Source: Diaporthe sp. PMI_573 (taxonomy: Eukaryota > Ascomycota > Sordariomycetes > Diaporthales > Diaporthaceae). Taken from it: a stretch of 64,000 bases of DNA. The notes under the pieces were generated by a model that ran no database searches, had not been told where the DNA came from, and saw only the letters and a list, made by a program, of their open reading frames with translations. Shown here one piece after another: positions 1-11,041 of this stretch. The position numbers were made by a program, and so were the translations under genes. The stretch is taken from contig JAJTUP010000010.1 of the NCBI GenBank assembly GCA_021399435.1, forward strand, positions 1,426,001 to 1,490,000, written 5' to 3'. Positions within the stretch are counted from its first letter, which is position 1; each line of letters opens with the position of its first letter.

Positions 1-252
1 TGGTTTTCAAATGGCGTGTGCCTGACGAGACCTCTGGCGAGATTACGGGCCCGTGTGCTAGGGTTGAGCCAGTGATGTCTGCAACCATTGCGGGCAACTC
101 CATTCCACTGCGCATGAGTGACCCAGATACCGTGGCAAAGGGCTTACGTCAAGCGAAATTTCCTAACTCGCACAGGAGTCGTTACCTCGAGCATAAGGCC
201 TGGACCACAGTAGCGACCCAATTGATAGGTCGATCGAGGATCCATAGCCAAG

Positions 253-1044
253 TCAGCCTGAGTGCAACTGACGTGGGATTAAGGGTACCATACCACCCGG
301 GCTACTCGTACACCCGCCACACCAAAAGTCCTCAACTTTCACGATATGTAGCATAGTCAATTGGTGGTGTTGAGAAGCAATTCGCATATGATTCTGATCA
401 TGAGAAGACGCTTGATCGCCGTATCTACTTGGTTTTCTGACTGCACGGCCAGATCTGGTCTGGGCCTCGACAGGAATGTCCTCCTCATTCTCTGCATCCT
501 GTTCATCACTACTGACTCCGTAAATATCTTCCTGCTCTTTAACAACGATGATTCCTTGTTGTTTTAAGCCCTTCTTCGGCTCTTCTGGTGGCTTGTTTCC
601 TTCCTCCAAGTCCTCGAGAGAGCCCCCTTGGCTTAGAATATCATGAATAGTTATGAACTTCTTATTCGGATTGGGCACAAAGCGCCTCTTCTTCGTGTTG
701 GTTGAGGTTTGTTGACGAGCCCTCATCTCGGCATTCTCTTGCTCGAGAACTGCAATTCTGGCCAAGTGTCAAATTCGTCTGCGAGCCGCCTAAACTTGTA
801 CCTCTGGTGAGGGTTTTCCTTAGACATCGCCATAATAAACTGACGATCGACCGGGCCGTCGTCTCGGTCTGCCATAGCTTCGGCATCCCAGTTTCTCGCG
901 ATCCGGCTTGATTTCCGGGTGCTTGAACGCTTTCTGCCGACTGACAGGCCAATTCCTAGTACGGCGCCAAGCCGACTTGATCATCTTCTCACTGACTGAC
1001 CTGCGGGTGTTCGCTAAACATCGTAGGAAGTTGATCTTCCCCAC
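253..1044 (-). pseudogene. C-terminal remnant of a pogo/Fot1-type DDE transposase
   Basis: Two minus-strand frames, 1044-820 and 765-253, read as successive parts of a DDE_1-type (Tc1/mariner superfamily, pogo/Fot1 branch) transposase tail. The first part contains SAWRRTRNWPVSRQK, which resembles the family block just after the catalytic core (NI..aw..tG.wP.n...v). The second opens with a coiled-coil-like segment (ALEQEN-type heptads), then a basic stretch RRFVPNPNKKF and an acidic tail ending TRSGRAVRKPSRY. The frame change between the parts and the absence of any DDE core upstream show that this is a broken 3' fragment. No terminal inverted repeat was found. Family assignment is from motif memory, so the superfamily is more certain than the subfamily. 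Confidence 0.55.
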
Positions 1045-1594
1045 AGGCGCTGAGTCGGTGATAGAGTCTAATTTGCTCTGTCGTCATTCAGAGATTGGTG
1101 CTGGGAAATCTGGGCTGTTTCGAGGTGGCCGAGTTAAGTCTCAACCTTTAGTTACAGTTCTTAACCTTTTAACCTAACTTACTTCCTTAAGTCTAAAATG
1201 TACTGTATTTAGGAGAGGCTCTTGAATGTACAGAAGTACCTGCTTAATCAGTACTTGCAGAGGGCTAGTAAGCGAACCAGCGTCGATCTAGAAGTGGTTG
1301 CGCCTGTGTTAAGCCATGCGTTTATTAAATATGGTGCTCCACGGCAGGCCGCCGTTTCATAACCCGCCAACAGTACTGACGACATGTCAATTGATTTAAG
1401 ACTCCCAGTACACTCAGCTTCTTTCCACATCTCAGCTCTGTCTCATCATCGACCCCCCCGTCTCGCATGAAACATCGCCCTGGCCGAGATGCTTGTTTCC
1501 AATTTAACGTAATATAAAAGCTATACATGTAATTATAGGACAACTAACCTCACGCGTCTGGGAGGAGGCAAAAGTGCACCTGAAGATTGGTCGG
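1045..1594. other. intergenic stretch, nothing recognised
   Basis: About 550 bp with only short open frames on both strands and no recognisable protein. It may hold the promoter of the P-loop ORF that follows. Confidence 0.4.
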
Positions 1595-2116
1595 ATGCAT
1601 GAGGCGATCATTATTTGCGGTTTCTGTGCTATCGGGAAAACATATCTTCTATCCAACAAGGATAAGCTGAATCTGGGTATGGATGTCTGTGATTTAGACT
1701 CAAGCAGCTACACTTCCAGGCCAGGCTTCCCGGAGAATTATGTCTCTGACGTCCGAAGGCTAGCAAATAAGCGCTGCATCATCCTCATCTCAACCCACCA
1801 AGGCGTGCCGACGCAGCTGGCCAAGGAGGGCTATTATGTTGCCCTGGTCTACCCTGGCAATAGCCCAGAAGTGAAACAGGAATGGCTGCGCAGGCTCGAA
1901 GAGCGGGAACAAGGCGGTAAAGACTCGAGACTTTACAAGATGACCGAGAGGAACTGGGACTAATGGCAGGAAAGAACGGCAGGTGAAAAGGTCAGCCGCA
2001 GATGGACTTTTTCTAAAGACCAGTACTTGGGTAGTGTTCTTCACGAAATATACGACGACTTCCAGAAACAACAAGCCAACCAAGAAAGGACAAAAAGAGT
2101 CATTTGTCGATGGTAG
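1595..2116 (+). pseudogene. P-loop NTPase/kinase-like ORF with one in-frame stop
   Basis: From the ATG at 1595 the frame encodes 122 residues and stops at TAA 1961-1963. A Walker A motif lies close to the N-terminus (GFCAIGKT), followed by DLDSSSY, a FPENYVSDV segment, ILISTHQGV and VALVYP. This layout resembles small P-loop kinase-like proteins of phages, bacteria and some fungi. The last residues before the stop are RNWD. The same frame continues after the TAA for 50 more codons, starting WQER and including a helix-like segment QYLGSVLHEIYDDF, to TAG at 2114-2116. I infer that a single nonsense change (for example GAA to TAA, a transversion and so not RIP) cut an originally longer protein. 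A functional short form cannot be excluded. No function is assigned beyond nucleotide binding. Confidence 0.5.
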
Positions 2117-2395
2117 AATCGATGAGATTCTTGGAAATGCCTCGTACACTACAGCCGTCAATGACAGTCCTTGCTTACAAAGGACTTTGGAAACCACTGC
2201 TGCTGTATGCTTAGCCCCTTAAAAATAATCAGAGGGCTTAAAGACTTGCCCGTGGCCGATATACACTCAAGGAAGGAGGTTCACGCTCTCGAATTGAAGT
2301 CCTTCTACAGCAAGTCGCTTTCTTTATAATACCCAAGGGTCAAAGTCTTCTCTAACTTACCCTCCATAAGCCCGCCCTCATCAGCGTTCCAGCGG

Positions 2396-3150
2396 TTGGC
2401 TAATTTAATAGCCTTCACGATGGGCAACTGCATAAATTCGTACGCCAAAGATATTAACCTGACTTGCCTACCAAATACAAGGGTTGACCTCTTGAAACAA
2501 ATACGTACATGGGTTGATAATCCCACCGCCCTGGCGGTATTCTGGCTGAATGGGATGGCAGGCATGGGAAAATTAATAATTTCTCAGACCGTGGCGAAAT
2601 TCCTGGCTGATATAAACAAGCTTGGGGCCAGCTTCTTCTTCAAGAGGGGAGAAAACGATCGGAGCTATGCGTCCAAGCTCTTCACAACAGTTGCCTCACA
2701 GTTGGCTAGGTGTATTCCAACTTTAGCTGGCCTCATAATGGAAGCCATCAACGCTAATCCAACAATACTTAATATAGGGTTATAGAAGCAATTTAAAACC
2801 CTTATCCTTAAGCCTCTATTGAGGATTTAAGGAGACACTTCCTATTGTGCTTTTATTACTGTTGTTGTTAATGCTCTAGATGAATGTGAGAGAGAGGATG
2901 GTGTTAAGATAACTATCAACCTCCTTTCCCACGCAAAGAACCTTTAGTTACCAAGGCTAAAGGTCCTCCTCATAAGTTGGTCAGAACTTCCAGTTAGACT
3001 AGGCTCAAAGTAGAAGGCTGTGGAGGGGACCTACACTGGTCTTATTTTACATGAGATCCCAGAGCAGATTGTTGAGCACAATATATCAGTCTTCCTAGAA
3101 CACCAATTAGCACTGATTAAGGACTTGATCTTGCTGAGACTCCATTCGGG
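2396..3150 (+). pseudogene. NACHT-domain NLR (STAND NTPase) pseudogene
   Basis: One continuous frame, interrupted only by stop codons (TAG 2783, TAA near 2828 and two further TAGs), reads as the start of a fungal NACHT domain. In order it shows CLPNTRVDLLKQI, the Walker A region GMAGMGKLI at 2552-2578, a LGASFFFKRGEND segment, an ASKLFTTVASQL helix, and the Walker B region VVNALDECE at about 2861-2890. Intact fungal NACHT proteins of this type usually have GMAGTGKST and V(I/V)DALDEC. Here the P-loop Ser-Thr has become Leu-Ile and the Walker B Asp has become Asn, all explicable by C-to-T or G-to-A transitions. The repeat domain expected downstream is missing. In fungi these proteins act in non-self recognition and regulated cell death; this copy is dead. 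Confidence 0.75.
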
Positions 3151-3204
3151 GCAGTGACTGTGGTATGGCCTTTGGACCACTATAGGACAGATATAAAAGT
3201 AGCT

Positions 3205-3436
3205 TTATGCGGCAGGATTGGTCTGTTGAATCTGGGTAAAGGATACAATCCACGTGGTTGCCACGGCAATACCTACACCTTGGTACCGTGCATCGTCCGG
3301 GAACTCTTGGGTCATCAAGCTAATAATATCCTTATCAGTCCCATGTAACAAGTCGATGTACCGTTGAATAGTCAGATGCGGATTGCAGTTGAGGTAGGCG
3401 GCAGCTTGCACGATAGCCAAGGGTGGTGCAGCTCCC
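3205..3436 (-). pseudogene. NB-ARC domain fragment of a second NLR-like gene
   Basis: The minus strand encodes PLAIVQAAAYLN followed by LTIQRYIDLL, a SLMTQEF segment and AVATTWIVSFTQIQ. This is the end of an NB-ARC domain (the GLPLAI-type motif) as found in fungal NB-ARC/TPR proteins. Neither the P-loop side of the domain nor the TPR repeats can be read nearby, so it is an isolated piece. It converges on the NACHT pseudogene on the other strand, so two different STAND families are represented within 1.1 kb. Confidence 0.6.
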
Positions 3437-3868
3437 GAGGTAAAGGCCTGACTAGGATCGGGTGCAGGATATTGAGTAGAAAGCGCCTTTGCGGGGATCA
3501 GCTGGTGCTGGGGTAGCCCCTAAGTACTCCCGTCCACACTCTTCCTGCCGGTGCTCATAAGAATACCTGGGCTCCAACGATAAAGTAGGTCCTAGAGCCC
3601 ACTCTGGTCTTGCAAAAAAAAAAGCGATGGCTATTTTTTGCAGCAAGCAAGTTTTGCCACTGAAACGACAGGCCCAGTAAAAAGTCGAAGGGAGCCTTAG
3701 TCGTGATAGACCACCTCATCCAAAAGTTAAACTTCATTAGGCTACCAAAAGTGAATATTTTCATCGTTATCCGGCCACGACGAAATAATGCATGCTTTGA
3801 CCAAGAGCCTGGGCCTGCCGGGTTTGCTTCATTGGGTGAAGGGGGTTGCTTTGTTGGGAAGTGACTCT

Positions 3869-4213
3869 TCAACCAGAAGATGCGGTCTTCAAGACGGTTT
3901 CTAAGAGACTCAAAGCGTCCTCCACCAACAGTGCGTCCTGTCCTTCACGAGTCTCGAATATCAAACACTCTATCTTTGATGTCCCGTCCTCCCGAAGAAT
4001 CATCTGTTCGCTGTCTAGGATGGCTTGCTCTATAGTAAGTTTAATCAAAGTCTGCTTTAAAGATCCCCATCTCGTTGGGTCTTCGAACACATGAGTGAAG
4101 ACAGTCAGGAGTGCTGTGAGATCTGCCATGACTGCCTTGTACCCCTTGCTATCCGAGGTAGAATACCGGGGGTCACTGGCCCACTCTGTGCGCCAGGCAA
4201 GGAATTCCTGGGT
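3869..4213 (-). pseudogene. unrecognised coding remnant, possibly the N-terminal part of the NB-ARC gene
   Basis: An open minus-strand frame reads EFLAWRTEWASDPRY, then MADLTALLTVFTHVF and AILDSEQMILRED. The composition is protein-like and the frame is open upstream of the first Met to about 4213. It lies upstream, in the sense of transcription, of the NB-ARC fragment and could be the N-terminal domain of the same decayed gene, but the sequence between them shows no readable continuity. I do not recognise the family. Confidence 0.3.
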
Positions 4214-4566
4214 GGTATTACAACCATTATATTAATATTTGATAAGATCCCCTTCGAAAACTCGCTCAAAGACGTGCTCCTAGTATGATGGCAGTAGCAA
4301 AATCCATGGTCATGTCCCCTAGCATAACGGTTAGCCAAAATAATGTTGTTGTATTGTGTGTCGCCTTGTTGGTGTTTGGACAGCTGAAAATCGAAAAGGT
4401 GCTCACTGGGCAAACAAGTAGTTTTCGATCGGAAGAGGAAGTGCTCTACCCAGAGACATAGTAGTGTAAATTCTGCGACACTCCCAAAGTCTTTCACAGA
4501 TGCGACAATTTTTGTACGCATCTCAAGCAGCACATTACAAGGTCTGCAAAAAGCAAAATAAGACAT

Positions 4567-7500
4567 AACAACGGCGCTAGTGTCTTACTCGCAAAAATCC
4601 AGAGCAAGATGAAAAAGAAGAATCCGATAGCTCAATCATTTGTCCTTTGAGAGACTAAACCAGTCTAGGTAAAATTAGACCACTCCGGAACCTTATGTAC
4701 AAATTTAGGACAGAGGCCTCGTCGCAAATAGATCAGCTGCCCGTCGCATACAACGTCTACGTATAAGAACAATGCGGCGAAAAGCCTGACAGCCGGAGGT
4801 ATGTTGCATCACGGAAATAGTAATATACCTCTATACCACTCATACAAGCTTTTGCTCCGTAAACTATCAAACCAAAATCTCGCTAAAATAGGGTACAGAA
4901 CCACCAACTCTCCTGCCCAGTATCAAACTCCAGTGCCGGGGAGAGAGACAACGCGCTAAAGCATCAATCGAGAAACATTGGCGGCCTTTACCTACAACAA
5001 AAGGTAGCAACATCAATGCGATTTAAGCAAAGAGCACAATGAGCTGTTAGGCACAAAATTCTTAGGTTTGTTTCTGTGTTTCGACGCCTTGTGGAGATAA
5101 CCAGCGAGGTCAACACGGTTTTACTAGTCTAATTCAAATTCTATTCTTCTTTATGATAAACCTATATCGCGAGTATCACTCGGTTTACAAAATTACTTAA
5201 TACATCCATCTCATTCCACTTTATTCCATTTCAAATCGTTCTACAATCGCATATTCATCTCAGCAAACAAAAGAGGAGGGTCTATATCATCAATATTCAA
5301 CTGGGAATTACCGCCATAGATTAGTTTTACTGTAGATAGTACTTTTCCGCTCCTTGTAGTCTATCAATCTAGTTATCCTCGGCTTCGGCCACGTAGCTAT
5401 CCTAGATGCGCAAAGCTTTACCAAACCCACAGCCTTTCTTCTACTTCTTACCCGTATCCTATAAAACCATCAACGCTATAAGACAGTTATTTAGAAATAT
5501 CACTTCATATCGCCAGGTTAGCCATTCTCCACTACTCTCCATTTTACACTCGCCTAGCCCCACTAATGCCTTTATACCACTCGGCCTTGTCCCAGATCGC
5601 CAAGTTCCTCAAACCACCTTAATATAGGCATCAAAGTCATAAATACTCTCAAATAATCGCTTGTAGGCGCACTAAAAAGGGTACTCGCTTTTCAAAAGCA
5701 TGCGACCCGAATAAAAATATACGCTGCTGTAACCTAACTCTCGCCGCGCCAGCGGGATCCGAAGCTCCATATCCAGAATCTTTAAAATCCCAGCCACAGA
5801 ACTAAGGATTATACGTTTTGCAAAGCTCTCCCCGGGGCATCTAGAGGCCCCTCCAACCTAAAGCAGCACATGGAGACATACACAATCAATGACGTCTCGT
5901 GCAACCTCAGCGAAGTCGGATAATAGATGATTAAAGAAACCAGGTCCCTTTTGTTTTCTCGACACACGAAACTATCTCGGGATCAGCAAAGAATTAGACA
6001 AAATTGGGCTTGGTAAGGCAAGACTGGAGCAGCTCCAGCACCAGGAGCAACCGGGAATTCCGCCAGTGGCACATCCATCACAGGCAGTAAAAAGTGAACT
6101 TACATGTACTGCTCTTGTTAAGATCACCAGTCTCCTGCTCGCGGATTAATCATTTGCCTTTTGAAGCTAAAAACCCGTACCAGTCTGTTGTGCTCGTTTC
6201 GTAGCTCTTTAAGCTACGTCTTGTCAACAGAGCCTGTACCTACCAAGGGTAGAGCCTGTAACGCAGTAAATAAGACTGTCCGTCGCCTGCTCAATGTCCA
6301 CCCGTCTAAACCTGCCCGCTACCGTGACATTAAAGCTAAAAATATATTTTTTATTTTAATGTAAAATATTAAGGTTAAATATACACACGCGATAACTACC
6401 TCAAATTCCACCCGCGTAGCAGGACTTTAGTCGAGAGAGATATATCCGCGAGTTACCTTGTTGCTGTCCTAGTAAGAAGCTTCCCCAAATTATAGAGTCG
6501 GGGTATGGGTACAATTAGGCATAAAGGGATCGCTGTAAGAAAATCTGATTTCTTAATCAATCCCGGATTCGTCAAATAACTAGGGAACCAAATAAGATAC
6601 CCATATTGCAAGTAAAAGAGCACTGGATTTAAGCAAGATAAGCAAGTAGGCGGCTCTTCCAATCATGCCACAACTCCATATCTCAGAGGTTCCATCAAAC
6701 ATCAAGCCTAGGTACTCTGTTGCCAGTATTGACAAGTTTTATATTATTTTCAGTTTTTAGCAACGGTTCCGATTAAGATCACATGCTCTATTGAGAAACA
6801 TTAAGACTAACAATAATATGCGCAACTCGAAACAATACTTGTGCGAAAACTACAAGTAGGAGACCGAGCAGAATGAAATCATTTCACAATATACTGTCAC
6901 AGCTGCCAGCAATACATAATGCGCTATCAATGTCGCTATGTCGGTAACCACAGATTCTATATTAGACATAACGCTATTGATTGCTCGAAACAAACCCTGT
7001 TGCACAGATCCTCTTTTTCGACCCCGTGAAACGCTCTCACTCGTATTTCGTCACATGAATCTGCAAAGTCAATAAAAAGTAGGGGCAGTGCTCCAGTAGA
7101 TCTGGGTTCACAAAGGGCAATCTACCATCTAGACTAATACTACAAGTTTGGATACAGAAGGTTCCCAAGTCTAGTTGTGGAGGTAGTTTGGTCGCAACTA
7201 GATGATAACCTCAGACAGAGGGCGAGAAACTACATTAGATGGTTGAAAGGCGCTGTTAGGACAGTTGTCGCAGTATTGCTTTGGGATATCTGGAAATACG
7301 TCGATAAAGGTAACTAAGACAAGAAGCGTCTGCGAGAAAGACTTTAATTATAGTATAGCTAGAGCCTTTATCTACAAAAATGTTATAGCAGAAGGAATAA
7401 TCAGAAAGATTTTAGCTAGTAAAGACTAGGTATAATAGGCTATAATATATTAACTATACTATTTTAATATATATAGGTTATTATAGATATTTAGAGATAA

Positions 7501-7837
7501 AACTAGCTATTTGGTTTTAGGGTCTGATTTATACCTTTTACTTAAAGACTTTATTCTACACGAAGAAGCCAGAAAAGCCGGGAGGCTTGACAATCTCTAG
7601 CCCGAACTCGTCATTAATTCTGCATAGCTTCTTGCCTTTACAATAGATGCGTTGCAAACGCAATAGGTGGCACTGAGTCAAGGAGAAGAGGCGACAGACA
7701 TAAGCCTGAGCCCCGGAAATGGGGCGCGGCCGCGCGTTTGACGAATTTTACGGGACCTTAAGAGTCTGGGGTCTGCAATAATGCCATCTAGGTTGCGCTC
7801 TGGAAGTTGATAATAGACTAAGTTTGGAAGGGTCAGA
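4567..7837. other. 3.3-kb gene-poor, AT-rich stretch with no recognisable gene
   Basis: Only short, low-quality open frames occur on both strands. From about 7320 to 7550 the composition becomes very AT-rich with many TAG/TAA codons, as in the RIP-affected block further on. One short repeat (4918-4965) has a related copy at 8008-8055. Otherwise I see nothing I can support. Confidence 0.5.
4918..5075 (+). repeat. diverged dispersed repeat, copy 1
   Basis: The segment at 4918-4965 (cagtatcaaactcc then caacgcgctaaagca) aligns with 8008-8055 at most positions. Weaker similarity continues for about 100 bp in each copy (an AAGGT...GCA block, then GAGCT..TTGTTAGG-like sequence). Both copies are in the same orientation, 3.1 kb apart. 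The family is not identified. Confidence 0.4.
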
Positions 7838-8272
7838 ATGGAGCCAGACATATGGTTCTTCTACGTGAGGTGTTCTTTCAACATTTTCATTTTCTCACCA
7901 ATTCGTGTGTCTCTAGTAATTGTCTTCAATTCACTTCGTTTTGCTACTCCGGCAATCCTTGTTGGAATATCATTCGGCATGGATCGTAAGCTGATATCTC
8001 TCCCAACCAGTATTAAACTCCGTTGCCGGGGCGGGCGACAACGCGCTAAAGCAGCGGGGTTACCTGGAGAAGTACGATGTGATTTCGCCCAGCTGCCTCT
8101 CATTATACCAGCCTGGGAAGGTGTTGCACGCAAGTATGACGCCGGAGAGCTCGTTGTTAGGAAGGAATTGCTGAATATCCGGCGTGCTGGTGTAATGTCC
8201 CACCTCAGCGCTCAAAAACTGAGATCGGCACAGAACGTACGTGGACGGAGAAGCCGCAAAGCTGTGTGGTGA
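7838..8272 (+). other. open frame of 144 codons overlapping repeat copy 2
   Basis: An ATG-initiated open frame runs through the second copy of the dispersed repeat (8008 to about 8165). Its translation shows one hydrophobic stretch near the N-terminus and an Arg-rich middle, and resembles nothing I know. Because the related copy at 4918 is not open in this frame, coding is doubtful. It is listed mainly to record the repeat. Confidence 0.2.
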
Positions 8273-8291
8273 GGATACTGGTGGAGATACA

Positions 8292-9067
8292 CTATATTGT
8301 CAGAAGTGTTCCAGAACTTCTCTCCACAAACTTTACTATATAAAGGACTTTTAAAGGTTTTTTCCTTTTCCGTGTAATGTAAGAAAAAGCGGGATTTTCA
8401 TCGCCGTACCATTCCTCGACTATATCGTGAAATATCTCGTCTTCTTTATAATTGATGCCTGCCAGGCAGGTCACAGTTGAGTTGCAATTGGACTTTTCTC
8501 GGAGCACATCAAGGAGGTCGGCCAAAAAACCGCTCAGTAAGTTCACGTCCTCTAGAACTATACGAGTTCCAGGCATCAACTTGTCCATGTGTTGACTGAG
8601 CTCGCGACAATGCACGGCAATACCAGCTAGCGATATCTTCTTGAGAGTGGCCCAAGGAAGCAACGCCAGTAATGGTTCAGCATTGAAACGGTAGGAAATA
8701 CGACGTGCTATGAGGATTTCAACATGGTGAGAGAGTTTCGCACAGTCACTGGTCCAGTCTACCAGCAAGAGCTTCCCAAGCATGTGGACTTCACGATATT
8801 GAGCATATGTGCACACTTCACATGTGTTTTTTTAATGAATGTTCTCAATTTTCCCTATTTCGAGGCCTTGTAGGTGATGTGGCAAATGGAATGTAATCTT
8901 CATTCGAGGTATTTCTACAATGGAATCAGTAGCACGTCCCAGGAAAGAAGTCAGCGTATCACCTACCCATTGGTCTTCACGGAGTTCCACTTTTACCTCC
9001 CTCAACACTGCTTCAAGGTTTCTGTTGATGGTTACATACTGGGTGCAACCGTCAAGAGCAGAGAACA
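8292..9067 (-). pseudogene. C-terminal region of unclear origin (fungal F-box/LRR-like), in frame with the phosphatase
   Basis: One minus-strand frame runs from 9067 to 8292 with a single TAA at 8832-8834. The second part contains LLALLPWATLKKISLAGI, HMDKLMPGTRIVLEDVN and LADLLDVLREK, which resembles the leucine-rich C-terminal region of many uncharacterised fungal F-box-type proteins, though no F-box is visible. The frame begins directly after the phosphatase motif TVFSA. It is either a genuine C-terminal extension of the phosphatase or a rearrangement that joined two genes. The stop codon makes this copy non-functional unless it is skipped by splicing, for which no good sites are visible. 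Confidence 0.35.
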
Positions 9068-9960
9068 CTTGCCTAGTTAGCTTCTAAAAGGATTCTCTCC
9101 TCGGAAGATTTAACTCACCCGTGTAACACCTTTCATGCTCTTCTCGCAGTCCTTCACCGATCATCTCATGGCTCCGGAATACGACTTTGAAGTCGTTTGC
9201 GTCAAGGAAGCGCGAGTGTCATTGCAATCGAACTGCTGACCGTACCCATCTCTTTGACGGGCTTTATCGGAAAAACCCCGGCGCGGATCGTTCCACAAGG
9301 CCTGAGTCACAAGATGGTCACTATCGCGTGGAGGCTCAAGCTACCTGTCGATCTGCATGATTTCTTTAAGCTTGACTGGCTGCGATCCTGAGACTGGTAT
9401 GCCACCATGGACGACAAACGCCTTTCCTGCGCCACCATCTACAACAGCGGCGATTTGCATCGCTTTGAAAAGACAAATGCTCTTGTTATATAGTTCACCG
9501 GCCTCATCAGGGAATCTGTCACGAAGCTCCCTGTTGAAGTCCAGTTTCAGATCAGCCTCCTGGTTTCCACGGTTCAGGAACACATATAAGGGGTATCTTT
9601 CTCTCAGGATGAGGAGAAGAAGAAGCGTTTCTGTGGAGCACGGCCCCCTGTCGATGAAGTCTCCGTTGAACAAGGACATTGATTCTTTGGATGGTTCTCC
9701 TTCTCTCTGTATGATTGCGCGAAGGTTATTGATGTTGCCTGCAAAGGCGTCAGTATTGCCATTCATGACCGGAAACGCCATTGCAAACCGTGCAGATCTC
9801 CAACTAATACGAGACGCTCTGTAAAGTTGATGAAGTTGACGTTATCGGCGTTCTCGAGCACCTGGCGTGACCTTTCGAGTAACCACTGCACGTTACAGAC
9901 ATCCTGAGCCAAGGCTGTTGGAGCCGACAGTAAGGTTTCGATGTTGTTTGAGGTTGACAT
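9030..9960 (-). pseudogene. Ser/Thr phosphatase of the PPP family (metallophosphoesterase), degenerate
   Basis: Exon 1 (9960-9789) ends with VLVGDLHG. A 50-bp intron (9739-9788) with acceptor TTTGCAG joins it to NINNLRAII, then GDFIDRG, FLNRGNQE (family GNHE) and FVVHGGIP. All are PPP metal-binding or substrate-binding motifs in the right order and spacing. Downstream the gene is broken. A TAG follows MQIDR (about 9343), where CAG is expected. After LWNDP and FDCNDTR the frame shifts by one missing base near 9200, before DANDFKVVFRSHEMIGEG (the RSHE motif). A 51-bp intron (9068-9118, GTGAGT...GCAAG) then leads into CYTVFSA, the normal C-terminal PPP motif. The His-to-Gln change in GNHE, the TAG and the frameshift make activity unlikely. 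It would have removed phosphate from Ser/Thr using two metal ions. Confidence 0.7.
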
Positions 9961-10313
9961 CTCTTCAAGCACCGTGGTCGAAGGGAAGGGAGTTGACACC
10001 AGTTCCGGGAAATGGCTTGCACTTGTATCTCCTGCATGTGGTTATGACTCATGCACAACCCTAACTCGTCCCCCGCCCCACACCTGGCCTGTCTGGAAGG
10101 CGTTGCGTCAGGAGACCATACTGACCCACAGAATTGTCGAAGCGACCATAATCTACCCACACAAATACAGACATGAATAATGTAATACTATTTGTTCCGA
10201 TATAGGTCTCTGCCTGTTTGTTGTTGGCAGCGGTCCTTTGACATGTTCGACCAAGCGCACCGCTGGACTCGCAAGTATATGCCAGCAACAACTCAATACC
10301 GTCATTCGCCCAA

Positions 10314-10580
10314 CTACCATCCTCGAATATCGCCGAGATTTGGGCCGCCGTGCCGCGCAAAACGGGTAAGATCTGTAAATGTAGTTGTTCCGACGTCGTT
10401 GGAAAGTGCTCTCGGAAGCGAAAGCCCATCATATCCCAAGGTCCGCCGGTCGAGCTCTGCCAAGGCATTCCGGCATAGTGGCACCTTCGATAATCCATCC
10501 CAGAATTCTCGCGGATGAGGGTTGGGTCTGGCTCGAAATCTGCGCTCGGCTCCGTGATGCGTCGGGCCCTCCCTCTGCAC
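10314..10580 (-). pseudogene. fragment of a dispersed fungal gene family (FWDGLSKVPL motif)
   Basis: The minus-strand frame contains PREFWDGLSKVPLCRNALAEL followed by TRFARHGGPNLGDIRGW. Phrases of this type (FWD.LS...L...AL.ELDRR and FARHGGPDLSDLR) occur in multicopy fungal proteins often linked to mobile DNA. This is recollection of a pattern, not a search result. No further exons can be recognised on either side. Confidence 0.35.
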
Positions 10581-11041
10581 TGGTTATTCTGGCCCGTTTC
10601 GTGTTCGGCGACGCAGAGGTGGATCTGTTGAGGACCAACGGTCTGGTCACAGATTTACAGAAGCTGGCGGCCACCACGCTTCCCCACTCCGTCTTTCGAT
10701 CATTAGACACAGAACAGTTCTATCACGAAAAACAAGAAAATAAGGGTAATTAAATCGATATTGTGAAAGTCCTCACAAAGCATTTTCAATACACAAGTAG
10801 ACGCAGCAATTCCCGCCATTCATTTCCGATATTTTACATGAGACTGTCTGCGTGGGATGTGTATCAGGTTGGATCTGGAGTATCTGGTTTGCCCAACCAG
10901 ATTCCCCTCCGCTCTAATCTTGGTTCTAGTTAGCTTTCTTTATTATCTTATTCGGAGCTGTCTGACGAGAAGGCCTACAGGGATGGATAGGTGTAGTATG
11001 TTGAGTTTTTACCTGGATCGATTCAATTTAATAAACAAATA
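10581..11041. other. intergenic stretch, nothing recognised
   Basis: About 460 bp with short overlapping open frames on both strands and no protein I recognise. Confidence 0.35.
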
